Positions 1-5,642 are shown, counted from the stretch's first letter. The stretch: 5,642 nucleotides of DNA from an uncultured Pseudomonadota bacterium (GCA_903904275.1 CAIVBX010000129.1:1-5642); one strand, 5' to 3'. Notes: generated from the letters alone by a model not told the origin. Made by a program: numbers and translations.

Positions 1-885
1 GATTGCGGCTGGGTAGCGCGATGCGTGCATTGCGACGCAAACCTTGTGATTCATCGTCATAAAAATTTGCTGCGTTGTCATCATTGCGGCACGGAGCATC
101 GGTTAATTTCGCGCTGTCCTTCGTGTCAATCGCCAGAACTCGCGTCGCTTGGACAAGGCACAGAACGTTTAGAATTCGTGCTGGGGGAAATTTTTGCCGA
201 CAAAACCATTCTGCGTTTGGATTACGATTCGACCCAAAAAAAAGGTGCGTTGGAAGATTTTTTGACGCAAATTCACGCGGGGGAAGTTGATATTATTTTG
301 GGAACGCAAATGCTCGCAAAAGGACATCATTTTCCGAATGTTACGCTGGTGGCGATTTTAGATGTAGATAGCGGTTTGTTTAGCACCGATTTTCATGCGG
401 GAGAAAAGTTGGCGCAGTTAATTGTGCAAGTTTCAGGACGTGCGGGACGTGAACAAAAACAAGGCAAAGTGTTATTGCAAACTCGCCAACCGAATCATTC
501 GCTTTTGAATGAATTATTGCGTGATGGTTACGCAAAATTCGCACATTCCGAATTGCTCGCGCGAGAAGTGGCAATGTTACCGCCGTTTAGTTATCAGGCG
601 TTGCTTCGCGCTCACGCTGAAAAAGAAGATTTACCGCAGCAATTTTTAGAATCTGTCGCGGAATTAGCGAGAAATTTAAATGTGCAAGAAGTGGAAATTT
701 TAGGTTCAATTTCTGCACCGATGGCGAAAAGGGCAGGACAATATCGCTTTCAATTACTTTTTCAACATTCCAATCGCGCAGTGTTACAGCAGCTTTTAAA
801 AAAACTCGTACCGCAAATTCAAACGTTGAAACTGGCTAACAAAGTGCGCTGGTCAATTGATGTTGATCCTGTGGATTTATTTTGA
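1..885 (+). CDS. priA: Primosomal protein N' (replication restart helicase PriA), C-terminal part
   Basis: PriA is the DNA helicase that recognises stalled forks and D-loops and starts reassembly of the replisome. The frame is open at the left edge, so the start lies outside the window; 294 codons are visible out of the roughly 730 usual for the family. The first residues are the zinc-binding region: DCGW followed by cysteine pairs, with Cys at visible residues 2, 8, 11, 26, 29, 39 and 42. The eighth zinc ligand would lie just upstream. The helicase C-lobe follows, with GTQMLAKGHHFPNVTLV (about 101-117) and the arginine-finger motif QVSGRAGR (about 143-150), then the PriA C-terminal domain ending at ...VDPVDLF. 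An internal GTG at 25 is in frame but splits the zinc region, so it is not the start. The 3' end overlaps the convergent mltB by 9 bp. Identification is secure. Confidence 0.97.
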   Translation, partial: DCGWVARCVHCDANLVIHRHKNLLRCHHCGTEHRLISRCPSCQSPELASLGQGTERLEFVLGEIFADKTILRLDYDSTQKKGALEDFLTQIHAGEVDIILGTQMLAKGHHFPNVTLVAILDVDSGLFSTDFHAGEKLAQLIVQVSGRAGREQKQGKVLLQTRQPNHSLLNELLRDGYAKFAHSELLAREVAMLPPFSYQALLRAHAEKEDLPQQFLESVAELARNLNVQEVEILGSISAPMAKRAGQYRFQLLFQHSNRAVLQQLLKKLVPQIQTLKLANKVRWSIDVDPVDLF

Positions 886-1899
886 CATCAAATAACGCTG
901 TTTTATCGCTTGCCCAAGTTGATGCACCGCCATCGCGTATTTGTTGCTGCTGTTGTATTTTTTAATCGTTTTGAAATTGTCACCAATCGCCCAAAATTGG
1001 TTGCTGTTATCTGTGCCTAAAATAATGTATTCGTCGTCAATATCGCCTTCAATTGGTGTGGCAACGAGCTGATTAAATTTCCAGCCCGAATTACTAAAAT
1101 AATGCGCGACACTTCCAATTGCATCTTCAGAATTCCACAAATCACGTTTGCCATCGCCGTTAAAATCAACGGCTAATTTGCGAAAACTTTTTGGCATAAA
1201 TTGCCCTAAACCTAACGCTCCTGCCCATGAACCGATAATTTTACGCGGCTCTATATTTTCTTCTTTCGACATCAACAAAAAGTTTTCGAGTTCTTTTGTG
1301 AAATACTCCGCGCGGCGAATCGTAAAAAATGCCAACGTGCTTAATGCGTCAAAAGTATTGGTTTTACCGACATTGCGCCCGAAATATGTTTCTACGCCAA
1401 TAATGCCAACGATATATTCGGGGTCAACATGATACGTTTGCGCGGCACGTTGCAACGCTTCGGCATTTTGTCGCCAAAAAATCACGCCGTTGTTGATGTG
1501 CGCGTCATCCATGAATTGTTTGCGATAACTTGACCAACCGAGTGTAGGTTTTGGTTTTTGTGGCGCAGAAGGCGGGAGCGGAGGTCCAGTATATTTCGGT
1601 TTTGGTGGAACAAATGGGTCAACTTCCAAACGTAAAACCGAATCTAATTTGTTAGCTTGCGAAAACAAATCGTTCAAATAATCTTCTGAAAAACCGTAAT
1701 CATGCACCATGTGTTGCACAAATGCTGTCACGGCAGGTTGATTGGCATAAATCCCAATAATTGGTCGCGGTTCAACGTATGTGGGTAATCTGCCTGTATC
1801 GGTTGGATACGGTTTGCTTGGACGGATGACTGGCTCAGACGCACAACCTGCAAGTAATAGCAGCAAGAAAAAAATGAAAAATCGGCGGTAAGTAGTCAT
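877..1899 (-). CDS. mltB: Membrane-bound lytic murein transglycosylase B, lipoprotein
   Basis: This enzyme cleaves the MurNAc-GlcNAc bond of peptidoglycan non-hydrolytically, forming 1,6-anhydroMurNAc ends, and would be anchored to the inner face of the outer membrane. The chosen start (ATG at 1899) gives 340 residues. It begins with MTTYRRFF, then a hydrophobic stretch and the lipobox LAGC, with the lipidated Cys at residue 19, which is the expected spacing. The frame is open further up to 1950, but that start would add 17 residues before the signal peptide and run 38 bases into thyA. The catalytic domain has GVETYFGR with the catalytic Glu near residue 170, the conserved RRAEYF, then GALGLGQFMP, and an EF-hand-like loop DFNGDGKRDLW that binds calcium in E. 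coli MltB. A proline-rich linker lies near residues 96-118. The gene starts 13 bp after thyA and is probably co-transcribed with it. Confident family call. Confidence 0.93.
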   Translation of the reverse strand: MTTYRRFFIFFLLLLLAGCASEPVIRPSKPYPTDTGRLPTYVEPRPIIGIYANQPAVTAFVQHMVHDYGFSEDYLNDLFSQANKLDSVLRLEVDPFVPPKPKYTGPPLPPSAPQKPKPTLGWSSYRKQFMDDAHINNGVIFWRQNAEALQRAAQTYHVDPEYIVGIIGVETYFGRNVGKTNTFDALSTLAFFTIRRAEYFTKELENFLLMSKEENIEPRKIIGSWAGALGLGQFMPKSFRKLAVDFNGDGKRDLWNSEDAIGSVAHYFSNSGWKFNQLVATPIEGDIDDEYIILGTDNSNQFWAIGDNFKTIKKYNSSNKYAMAVHQLGQAIKQRYLMSK

Positions 1900-1909
1900 C
1901 ACGAGAAAT

Positions 1910-1915
1910 CTCTCA
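1910..1915 (-). promoter_or_regulatory. Likely ribosome binding site of mltB
   Basis: On the minus strand TGAGAG, whose TGA is also the thyA stop codon, lies 10 bases before the ATG at 1899. This is a moderate Shine-Dalgarno match at slightly long spacing. Together with the lipobox position it favours the internal start over the longer frame. The overlap with the thyA stop suggests translational coupling. Confidence 0.45.
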
Positions 1916-2746
1916 AATAGCAATCGGGGCGGATATGTGAGTATCGGCATCGTAGCCGATTAGTTCAAAATCATCATAGCTGTAATCAAAAATTGAAGCA
2001 GGTTTGCGTTTAATTTTCATCGTCGGCAAAGCACGAGGTGTGCGCTGTAATTGCATTTTAGCTTGTTCTTGATGATTTAAATACAAATGCACATCGCCGC
2101 CCGTCCAAATAAATTCACCAAGTTCTAAATCACATTGTTTTGCAATCATCATTGTCAACAACGCATAACTGGCAATGTTAAACGGCACACCGATAAACGT
2201 ATCACAACTGCGCTGATAAAGTTGGCAAGAAAGTTTGTTATTCGCAACGTAAAACTGAAAAAACGCATGACACGGCGCGAGAGCCATTTTGCCATTTTTG
2301 ACATTTTCTTGTGGACTGATTTTTTCGTCTGGCAAATCCGCGACATTCCACGCTGAAACGATAATACGGCGACTGTTTGGATTGGTTTTTAATTGCTCGA
2401 TAACTTGAGCAATTTGGTCAATGGTTTCACCGCTTGGTGTTTCCCACGAACGCCATTGTTTGCCATAAATTGCCCCCAATTCACCGTTTTCGTCAGCCCA
2501 TTCACGCCAAATTGAAACGCCATTTTTTTCGAGTGAATTGTTATTCGTATCGCCATTCAAAAACCATAACAATTCATGAATAATCGATTTTAAATGCACT
2601 TTTTTGGTGGTAATTAACGGAAAACCTGCCGCCAAATCAAAACGCATTTGATGCCCGAAAATCGACAACGTCCCATTTCCCGTGCGGTCGCCCTTTTGCG
2701 TGCCTTCGGTTAATAATTTTTCTAATAATTCAAGATAGTTTTTCAT
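1913..2746 (-). CDS. thyA: Thymidylate synthase
   Basis: ThyA makes dTMP from dUMP using 5,10-methylenetetrahydrofolate in the cytoplasm, the main de novo source of thymidine for DNA. The 277-residue product starts MKNYLELLEKLL. It shows the phosphate-binding Arg in KGDRTGNGT (residue 21), HELLWFLNGDTN (58-69), the nucleophilic Cys159 in MALAPCHAFFQFYV, QRSCDTF (178-184), the dUMP-binding VPFNIASYALL (187-197) and GGDVHLYLNH (216-225), and ends in PIAI. It is 13 residues longer than the 264-residue E. coli enzyme. The extra residues sit just before the active-site Cys, in the segment DEKISPQENVKNGK, an insert I recall from other proteobacterial ThyA proteins. The gene begins 15 bp after the BrnA-like frame, and no strong Shine-Dalgarno sequence is visible before the ATG. 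mltB follows after 13 bp. Confidence 0.98.
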   Translation of the reverse strand: MKNYLELLEKLLTEGTQKGDRTGNGTLSIFGHQMRFDLAAGFPLITTKKVHLKSIIHELLWFLNGDTNNNSLEKNGVSIWREWADENGELGAIYGKQWRSWETPSGETIDQIAQVIEQLKTNPNSRRIIVSAWNVADLPDEKISPQENVKNGKMALAPCHAFFQFYVANNKLSCQLYQRSCDTFIGVPFNIASYALLTMMIAKQCDLELGEFIWTGGDVHLYLNHQEQAKMQLQRTPRALPTMKIKRKPASIFDYSYDDFELIGYDADTHISAPIAI

Positions 2747-2761
2747 GTTTTTGGACTGGAA

Positions 2762-2980
2762 TTAAACCTGACTGAGATATTGATGCAAAATGTTTTCGGC
2801 AACAACTTGATAATTTGCGCCCTGTTTTGCCGCAACAGATTTCAAACGTTCAAAATCATTCATCGACAGCGTCATATCAAAATGCTGTTTAAATTCGGGT
2901 TTGTTTTCTGCCTGTAATTCCACTAAATGCGGAACTTTGCTGGCTCTTTTGGCTTTACTGAAATCATATTCTTTACGCAT
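2762..2980 (-). CDS. brnA: BrnA-like antitoxin (ribbon-helix-helix / CopG type)
   Basis: This is a small protein of 72 residues. It opens with MRKEYDFSKAKRA, a characteristic start of antitoxins paired with BrnT toxins. The C-terminal part (TLSMNDFERLKSVAAKQG, then YQVVAENILHQYL) reads as a strand followed by two helices, as expected for a dimeric ribbon-helix-helix DNA-binding fold. By family knowledge BrnA neutralises BrnT by direct binding, and the complex represses its own promoter. Its start overlaps the end of the BrnT-like frame by 8 bp in the sequence ATGCGTAA, the tight coupling usual for these pairs. A strong ribosome binding site precedes it. The pairing supports the call more than the sequence alone does; another CopG-type antitoxin is the alternative. 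Confidence 0.78.
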   Translation of the reverse strand: MRKEYDFSKAKRASKVPHLVELQAENKPEFKQHFDMTLSMNDFERLKSVAAKQGANYQVVAENILHQYLSQV

Positions 2981-3239
2981 AATTTTTCACCTCTTTTTTA
3001 GTGGGTTTTCGTGCTGAAATCAGTCTGATGTATTCGTCACGAACGGTATAAATAACAACAAGTAATCTCGCTTTATTGCTCATGCCAAGTAACACCCAGC
3101 GATTTTCACCTTCGCAATCATTATCTTCAAAAACTAAGGCTTGAGTATCAAGTAAGCAAGTTTGCGCTTCGTCAAAACTTATTCCGTGTTTTGTAAAGTT
3201 TATAGCCGCTTTGTTTGGGTCAAATTCTGTTTGTATTTT
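2973..3239 (-). CDS. brnT: BrnT-like toxin frame lacking a standard start codon
   Basis: BrnT toxins are RelE-fold ribonucleases that stop translation under stress. On the minus strand an open frame of 88 codons reads KIQTEFDPNKAAINFTKHGI, then SFDEAQ, a central WVLLGMS, LLVVIYTVRDEYIRLISAR and a lysine-rich end, which match the BrnT family along its length. The expected beginning is Met followed by KIQ, but the codon at that place (3242-3240) is TAA. No ATG, GTG or TTG occurs before the internal ATG in LLGMS (about residue 53), so a standard start is missing. The possibilities are initiation at the ATA codon at 3236, a frameshift from the upstream remnant frame that overlaps it, a silent gene, or a sequencing error. 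The frame contains no internal stop and overlaps the BrnA-like start by 8 bp. Family identity is confident; function is doubtful. Confidence 0.75.
   Translation of the reverse strand, partial: KIQTEFDPNKAAINFTKHGISFDEAQTCLLDTQALVFEDNDCEGENRWVLLGMSNKARLLVVIYTVRDEYIRLISARKPTKKEVKNYA
2988..2993 (-). promoter_or_regulatory. Strong ribosome binding site of the BrnA-like antitoxin
   Basis: GAGGTG on the minus strand lies 7 bases before the ATG at 2980, within the end of the toxin frame. It is the clearest Shine-Dalgarno sequence in the accessory region. It allows the antitoxin to be translated independently even if the toxin is translated poorly or not at all. Confidence 0.75.
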
Positions 3240-3331
3240 TTAACTTTCTTCACCTTCTCAACCTCCACCAACGGCGCAACCAATTCCTGATATTTCTCAA
3301 ACAAAAACGCCACTCGTGCTGCATCGTCTTT
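3200..3331 (-). pseudogene. C-terminal remnant of an MmeI/YeeA-like restriction-modification gene
   Basis: Directly after the TGA of the endonuclease gene, in the same frame, 43 sense codons read KDDAARVAFLFEKYQELVAP, then LVEVEKVKKVKK, then residues that overlap the brnT frame, ending in TAA. The motif DxxRVxFLFxxYxxLxxPL followed by a lysine-rich tail is what I recall as the extreme C-terminus of large MmeI/YeeA-like single-chain restriction-modification proteins (family recall, not a database hit). The segment has no start codon of its own and is too short to be a working domain. It fits as the far end of the gene whose N-terminal part is at the right edge. The last 12 or so codons run through the brnT sequence in another frame, so the natural end of the host gene was probably lost at that joint. 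Confidence 0.7.
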
Positions 3332-4390
3332 TCACATCCAACTTTCACCAGTCAGTTTGTGATAACCACGTTTTTCGATGAATTGTAGAAACTCTTTTTT
3401 GTCTGTTGTGGGGAATTCGACTTGTATTTCATCCGATAGTTTTTTCAACACGGCATCGCCAACTACATCAGAAAATTTGCCGCGCAAGGCTTTTTCATAC
3501 CATCGAAGTAAATCACTTTCGGTGACGATGCTTTGAATTTTTGACTTCCAGCCCATTTGATTGAGCAACGAAACGATTATTTTTTGTTCCGTATCTTTGC
3601 AAACAATAACAATTCGGTCGGCCGATACTGAAGACACAATGTTTTCAGCTAATTCTTCAGTTAAAGAAAGGTGTTTAATTTGTATCGCCAAACCAAAATT
3701 TGCCCACATATCTAAACCACGGTCAGCCGCATTTGTTACGCCAACACGGTTAATTCTAGCTTTAAGATTTATCGTGGTTTGTTCTGGGGTAAGTTGAATC
3801 ACGCTTTTCGCAAAATCGGCGAATTCTCTGAGAATATCAGTTTTATCAGGGTTCATACTGACTTCAACGGACACTTCAAGAGCTTCAACTAAAACGGCAA
3901 ATAACGCATAAACGATGATTTCATAAACTTTGTCGATACTTCGGCGCAACCCCGCTTCATGACAAAACATGGCTAAAAATTCATCAAGTTTGAAATTGGT
4001 TTTATTGTGTGTAACGCAATAATCCAAGCCTGTCGTCATTTGACTAAAACGTTGTAAAAATTTGCGATAAACATAGGCTTCTACAATGCCATTTTTCACT
4101 CTATTTTCTTTGCCGAGAATTTCTAAAACAGCTGGTGGTACAGCATTTTCGTTAAAAATATCATCTTGATAACGTGCCGATGAGGTACTGGTTAGACCTA
4201 AAAATTGAACACAAATTACATCGCGCGACTTTTTTGATTTTGTGCGATAAGTTGTCAAATCCGAAAGTGTGATGTCTTGTTCGGTTCTGTCACGGTAAAG
4301 AATTTCAGCGATTTGAATCGGTTTGTAAAGATGCACTCGCGCCTTATCAATGACTTTGTCTAATGCTTGTTTCGCTTCAATGATGTCCAT
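3332..4390 (-). CDS. Type II restriction endonuclease, HaeII family (predicted RGCGCY)
   Basis: The 352-residue product resembles HaeII endonuclease throughout, from the start MDIIEAKQALDKVIDKARVH and YKPIQIAEILYRDR, through the central GLRRSIDKVYEIIVYALF, to RVGVTNAADRGLDMWANFG followed by AIQIKHLSL, and ADRIVIVCK. Length and ends match the family, so the protein appears complete. HaeII cuts RGCGCY; the same specificity here is inferred. Asp227 with Gln237-x-Lys239 (GLDMW...AIQIK) is a plausible PD-(D/E)xK-type active site with Gln in the Glu position, my inference. It starts 7 bp after the methyltransferase stop, in the same operon, which ties endonuclease expression to that of the protecting enzyme. 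The TGA stop is followed at once by the in-frame remnant tail. Confidence 0.9.
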   Translation of the reverse strand: MDIIEAKQALDKVIDKARVHLYKPIQIAEILYRDRTEQDITLSDLTTYRTKSKKSRDVICVQFLGLTSTSSARYQDDIFNENAVPPAVLEILGKENRVKNGIVEAYVYRKFLQRFSQMTTGLDYCVTHNKTNFKLDEFLAMFCHEAGLRRSIDKVYEIIVYALFAVLVEALEVSVEVSMNPDKTDILREFADFAKSVIQLTPEQTTINLKARINRVGVTNAADRGLDMWANFGLAIQIKHLSLTEELAENIVSSVSADRIVIVCKDTEQKIIVSLLNQMGWKSKIQSIVTESDLLRWYEKALRGKFSDVVGDAVLKKLSDEIQVEFPTTDKKEFLQFIEKRGYHKLTGESWM

Positions 4391-4395
4391 TTTTG

Positions 4396-4400
4396 CCTTA
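4396..4400 (-). promoter_or_regulatory. Ribosome binding site of the endonuclease overlapping the methyltransferase stop
   Basis: On the minus strand TAAGG joins the TAA stop of the methyltransferase to an AAGG Shine-Dalgarno core, 5 bases before the ATG at 4390. This arrangement suggests that endonuclease translation is coupled to completion of methyltransferase translation. Confidence 0.6.
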
Positions 4401-5642
4401 GATTAAATGCAGTTGTTTAGGTTCTGGTTTAACGGTTTGTTGCATTTCTAACGCTTTAATCATTTCCCCAGCAATCGCTTTAATCACAGGTACAGAAACT
4501 GAATTCCCAGCGACTTTTCGCAATGCCGAATAAGGTAGATTGATTTTAAAATCATCGGGAAAACCTTGTAATCTCAACATCTCTCTATCGGTTAAACGCC
4601 GCACGCCATTTACAACTAAATAGTTATAACTTCCACCTGCTCTTAATGCACAGGAATAAGGTAACGCTGAAATGTTACCACCGATATTTTCATGCCATAT
4701 CGACGGAAAGGGCGGCGAGCCTTTTACACCATTCAAACGTTTTTGTTTAATCGTTTCAGACAGAAAATAACTCGGTGCAATGTCATCATCGTTTTCTAAC
4801 AATTCGTTCAAAGGTTTGTAATATCCCAAAGGTTTTGGAAAATTGAAGTGAACCGCTTGTAAAAAACCCACGATATAAATCCGTTCCCGTTTTTGTGGCA
4901 AACCAAAATCTAACGAATTAAAAATTTTGCTATAAACGGTGTAGCCCAAATTTTTTAGCTTTTCCAAAATCACGGCAAACGTTTGACCATTATCGTGAGT
5001 CGTTAAACGTTTGACATTTTCAAGCAAAAAAGCACGCGGTTTTTTCGTTTCGAGAATTTTTTCGATATTAAAAAACAATGTGCCTCTCGTATCGGCGAAC
5101 CCCAAACCTTTTCCCGCAATACTAAACGGCTGACATGGAAAACCTGCTAACAAAATATCATGCTCTGGAATTACATTGGGTTCGATTAAATTGATGTCGC
5201 CGTGTGGCTTTTCACCAAAATTTGCTTCATACATTTTTTGTGCGTCTTTATCCCATTCAGAAGAAAAAACGTTTTCACAGCCTTGTGATTCAAAACCTAA
5301 ACGAATTCCACCAATGCCTGCGAATAAATCAATTGTCTTACAAATTATTTTCTGCTGGTTTTCAATCGCAATCCGTTCGTAGCCTGCCAAAAATTGAAAG
5401 TGGTCGATTTTCTGGGCTAAATCGGCGAGTTTGATTTTTACGGGCTGCGCGTGTGTTTCGAGGTTGTAAAGGTGCAAGTTTTGAAAGTCGCTAACTAAAA
5501 CGGAGCGCGGTAATTCTTCATTTTTCAAGCCGTGAAAATACTCGGTTGCTTGAGTATAGGCTTTGTCTAAATCTTCGCCTGCTGATTTCATTTCAACGAG
5601 CAACAAATTCGGAATAAAAGCGTCGATGCGTCCGCGTTTGCC
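4398..5642 (-). CDS. Chimera: MmeI/YeeA-like nuclease domain fused to HaeII-type C5-cytosine methyltransferase (partial)
   Basis: The frame is open at the right edge; 414 codons are visible and the true start is outside. Residues 1 to about 97 belong to a different family from the rest (see the separate entry). From about residue 102 the protein is a complete C5-cytosine DNA methyltransferase, which transfers a methyl group from S-adenosylmethionine to cytosine. It has motif I DLFAGIGGIRLGF, motif IV GFPCQPFS with catalytic Cys170, motif VI LLENVK (206-211), motif VIII QKRERIYIVGF (250-260), a target-recognition region at roughly 270-345, motif IX RRLTDREMLRLQGFPDDF and motif X GNSVSVPVIKA. 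Pairing with a HaeII-like endonuclease predicts RGCGCY. No ATG or GTG occurs in frame between the joint and motif I; the nearest standard start is a TTG at 5390 without a good ribosome binding site. Translation as a fusion is therefore the simplest reading. Confidence 0.88.
   Translation of the reverse strand, partial: GKRGRIDAFIPNLLLVEMKSAGEDLDKAYTQATEYFHGLKNEELPRSVLVSDFQNLHLYNLETHAQPVKIKLADLAQKIDHFQFLAGYERIAIENQQKIICKTIDLFAGIGGIRLGFESQGCENVFSSEWDKDAQKMYEANFGEKPHGDINLIEPNVIPEHDILLAGFPCQPFSIAGKGLGFADTRGTLFFNIEKILETKKPRAFLLENVKRLTTHDNGQTFAVILEKLKNLGYTVYSKIFNSLDFGLPQKRERIYIVGFLQAVHFNFPKPLGYYKPLNELLENDDDIAPSYFLSETIKQKRLNGVKGSPPFPSIWHENIGGNISALPYSCALRAGGSYNYLVVNGVRRLTDREMLRLQGFPDDFKINLPYSALRKVAGNSVSVPVIKAIAGEMIKALEMQQTVKPEPKQLHLI
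5346..5642 (-). other. N-terminal remnant of an MmeI/YeeA-like single-chain restriction enzyme (nuclease domain)
   Basis: This is the upstream portion of the chimeric frame. It reads GKRGRIDAFIPN, then LLLVEMKSAGEDLDKAY, TEYFHGLKNEELPRSVLVSD and FLAGYE. This matches my recollection of the N-terminal region of large single-chain MmeI/YeeA-like proteins, which carry nuclease, gamma-class methyltransferase and target recognition on one polypeptide. Asp7, Glu17 and Lys19 form the D...ExK nuclease motif and are intact. In the family this region leads into a helical linker and then the methyltransferase; here it stops near residue 97 (IENQQ) and passes straight into the C5 methyltransferase. The joint is placed at about 5340-5354 by where family resemblance changes, so its exact base is uncertain. 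Confidence 0.75.

Noticed and set aside
842..850. AAGTGCGCT, one base off the Pasteurellaceae DNA uptake core AAGTGCGGT
   Set aside because: It is a single imperfect copy inside priA coding sequence, and no exact copy was seen elsewhere.
1900..1950. A longer start for the transglycosylase at 1950
   Set aside because: It would add 17 residues ahead of a well-formed lipoprotein signal peptide and overlap thyA; the ATG at 1899 puts the lipobox Cys at residue 19.
2135..2356. The 13-residue insert before the ThyA active site as a novel feature
   Set aside because: Inserts of this kind are, from memory, common in thymidylate synthases of other proteobacteria, so it is recorded only in the gene entry.
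3200..3331. The 43-codon segment as an independent small gene
   Set aside because: It has no start codon, begins right after a stop in the same frame, and matches the end of a much larger protein class.
3561..3797. Plus-strand open frame opposite the endonuclease gene
   Set aside because: It is a shadow of the clearly identified HaeII-like gene, with no family resemblance or ribosome binding site. The same holds for the other antisense frames at 1148-1432, 2135-2356 and 5176-5434.
3329..5364. A 6-bp direct repeat TGAAAA (minus strand) at 5359-5364 and 3329-3334, near both ends of the inserted pair
   Set aside because: In AT-rich DNA a 6-base match within a few tens of bases of two chosen points is expected by chance; not enough to call a target duplication.
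5604..5606. TTG as the start of the methyltransferase-containing gene
   Set aside because: The frame continues upstream to the edge with residues GKRGRIDAFIPN that belong to the same nuclease domain, so this is an internal codon.

Overview
The window looks like a moderately AT-rich proteobacterial chromosome, most likely gammaproteobacterial. This rests on the character of PriA, on a ThyA close to the E. coli type, and on an MltB-type lipoprotein transglycosylase. The genus cannot be fixed from the sequence. Coding density is very high, and no stretch over about 20 bases lacks a gene or a recognisable gene remnant.

Layout. On the plus strand, the left edge carries the C-terminal 294 codons of priA (1-885). 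Everything else is on the minus strand and reads leftward as one tightly packed series. In transcription order it runs: a chimeric gene entering from the right edge (5642 to 4398), a HaeII-like restriction endonuclease (4390 to 3332), a 43-codon remnant tail (3331 to 3200), a BrnT-like toxin frame (3239 to 2973), its BrnA-like antitoxin (2980 to 2762), thyA (2746 to 1913) and mltB (1899 to 877). mltB converges on priA, and their coding ends overlap by 9 bp.

The most interesting part is 3200-5642. A HaeII-type restriction-modification pair (C5-cytosine methyltransferase, then endonuclease) sits between what look like the two ends of another restriction gene, of the large MmeI/YeeA-like class (one chain carrying both nuclease and methyltransferase). 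The N-terminal part of that host gene, including a D...ExK nuclease motif, is fused in frame to the C5 methyltransferase. Its C-terminal end follows the endonuclease stop codon directly and in the same frame. The middle of the host gene, probably several hundred codons, is absent. The result is a nested restriction system with a potential nuclease-methyltransferase chimera. Neither the methyltransferase nor the following brnT has its own ATG: each reading frame joins the upstream remnant at about its expected second codon.

How the genes may work together. The methyltransferase would protect the chromosome from the endonuclease, probably at RGCGCY; no such site was found by eye among about 25 GCGC tetramers in the window. 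BrnT/BrnA would be a separate toxin-antitoxin module whose usual promoter region has been replaced by the restriction-gene remnant. These accessory genes lie 15 bp upstream of thyA (dTMP synthesis), with mltB (peptidoglycan turnover) after it, so housekeeping genes may depend on transcription coming through a defence cluster.
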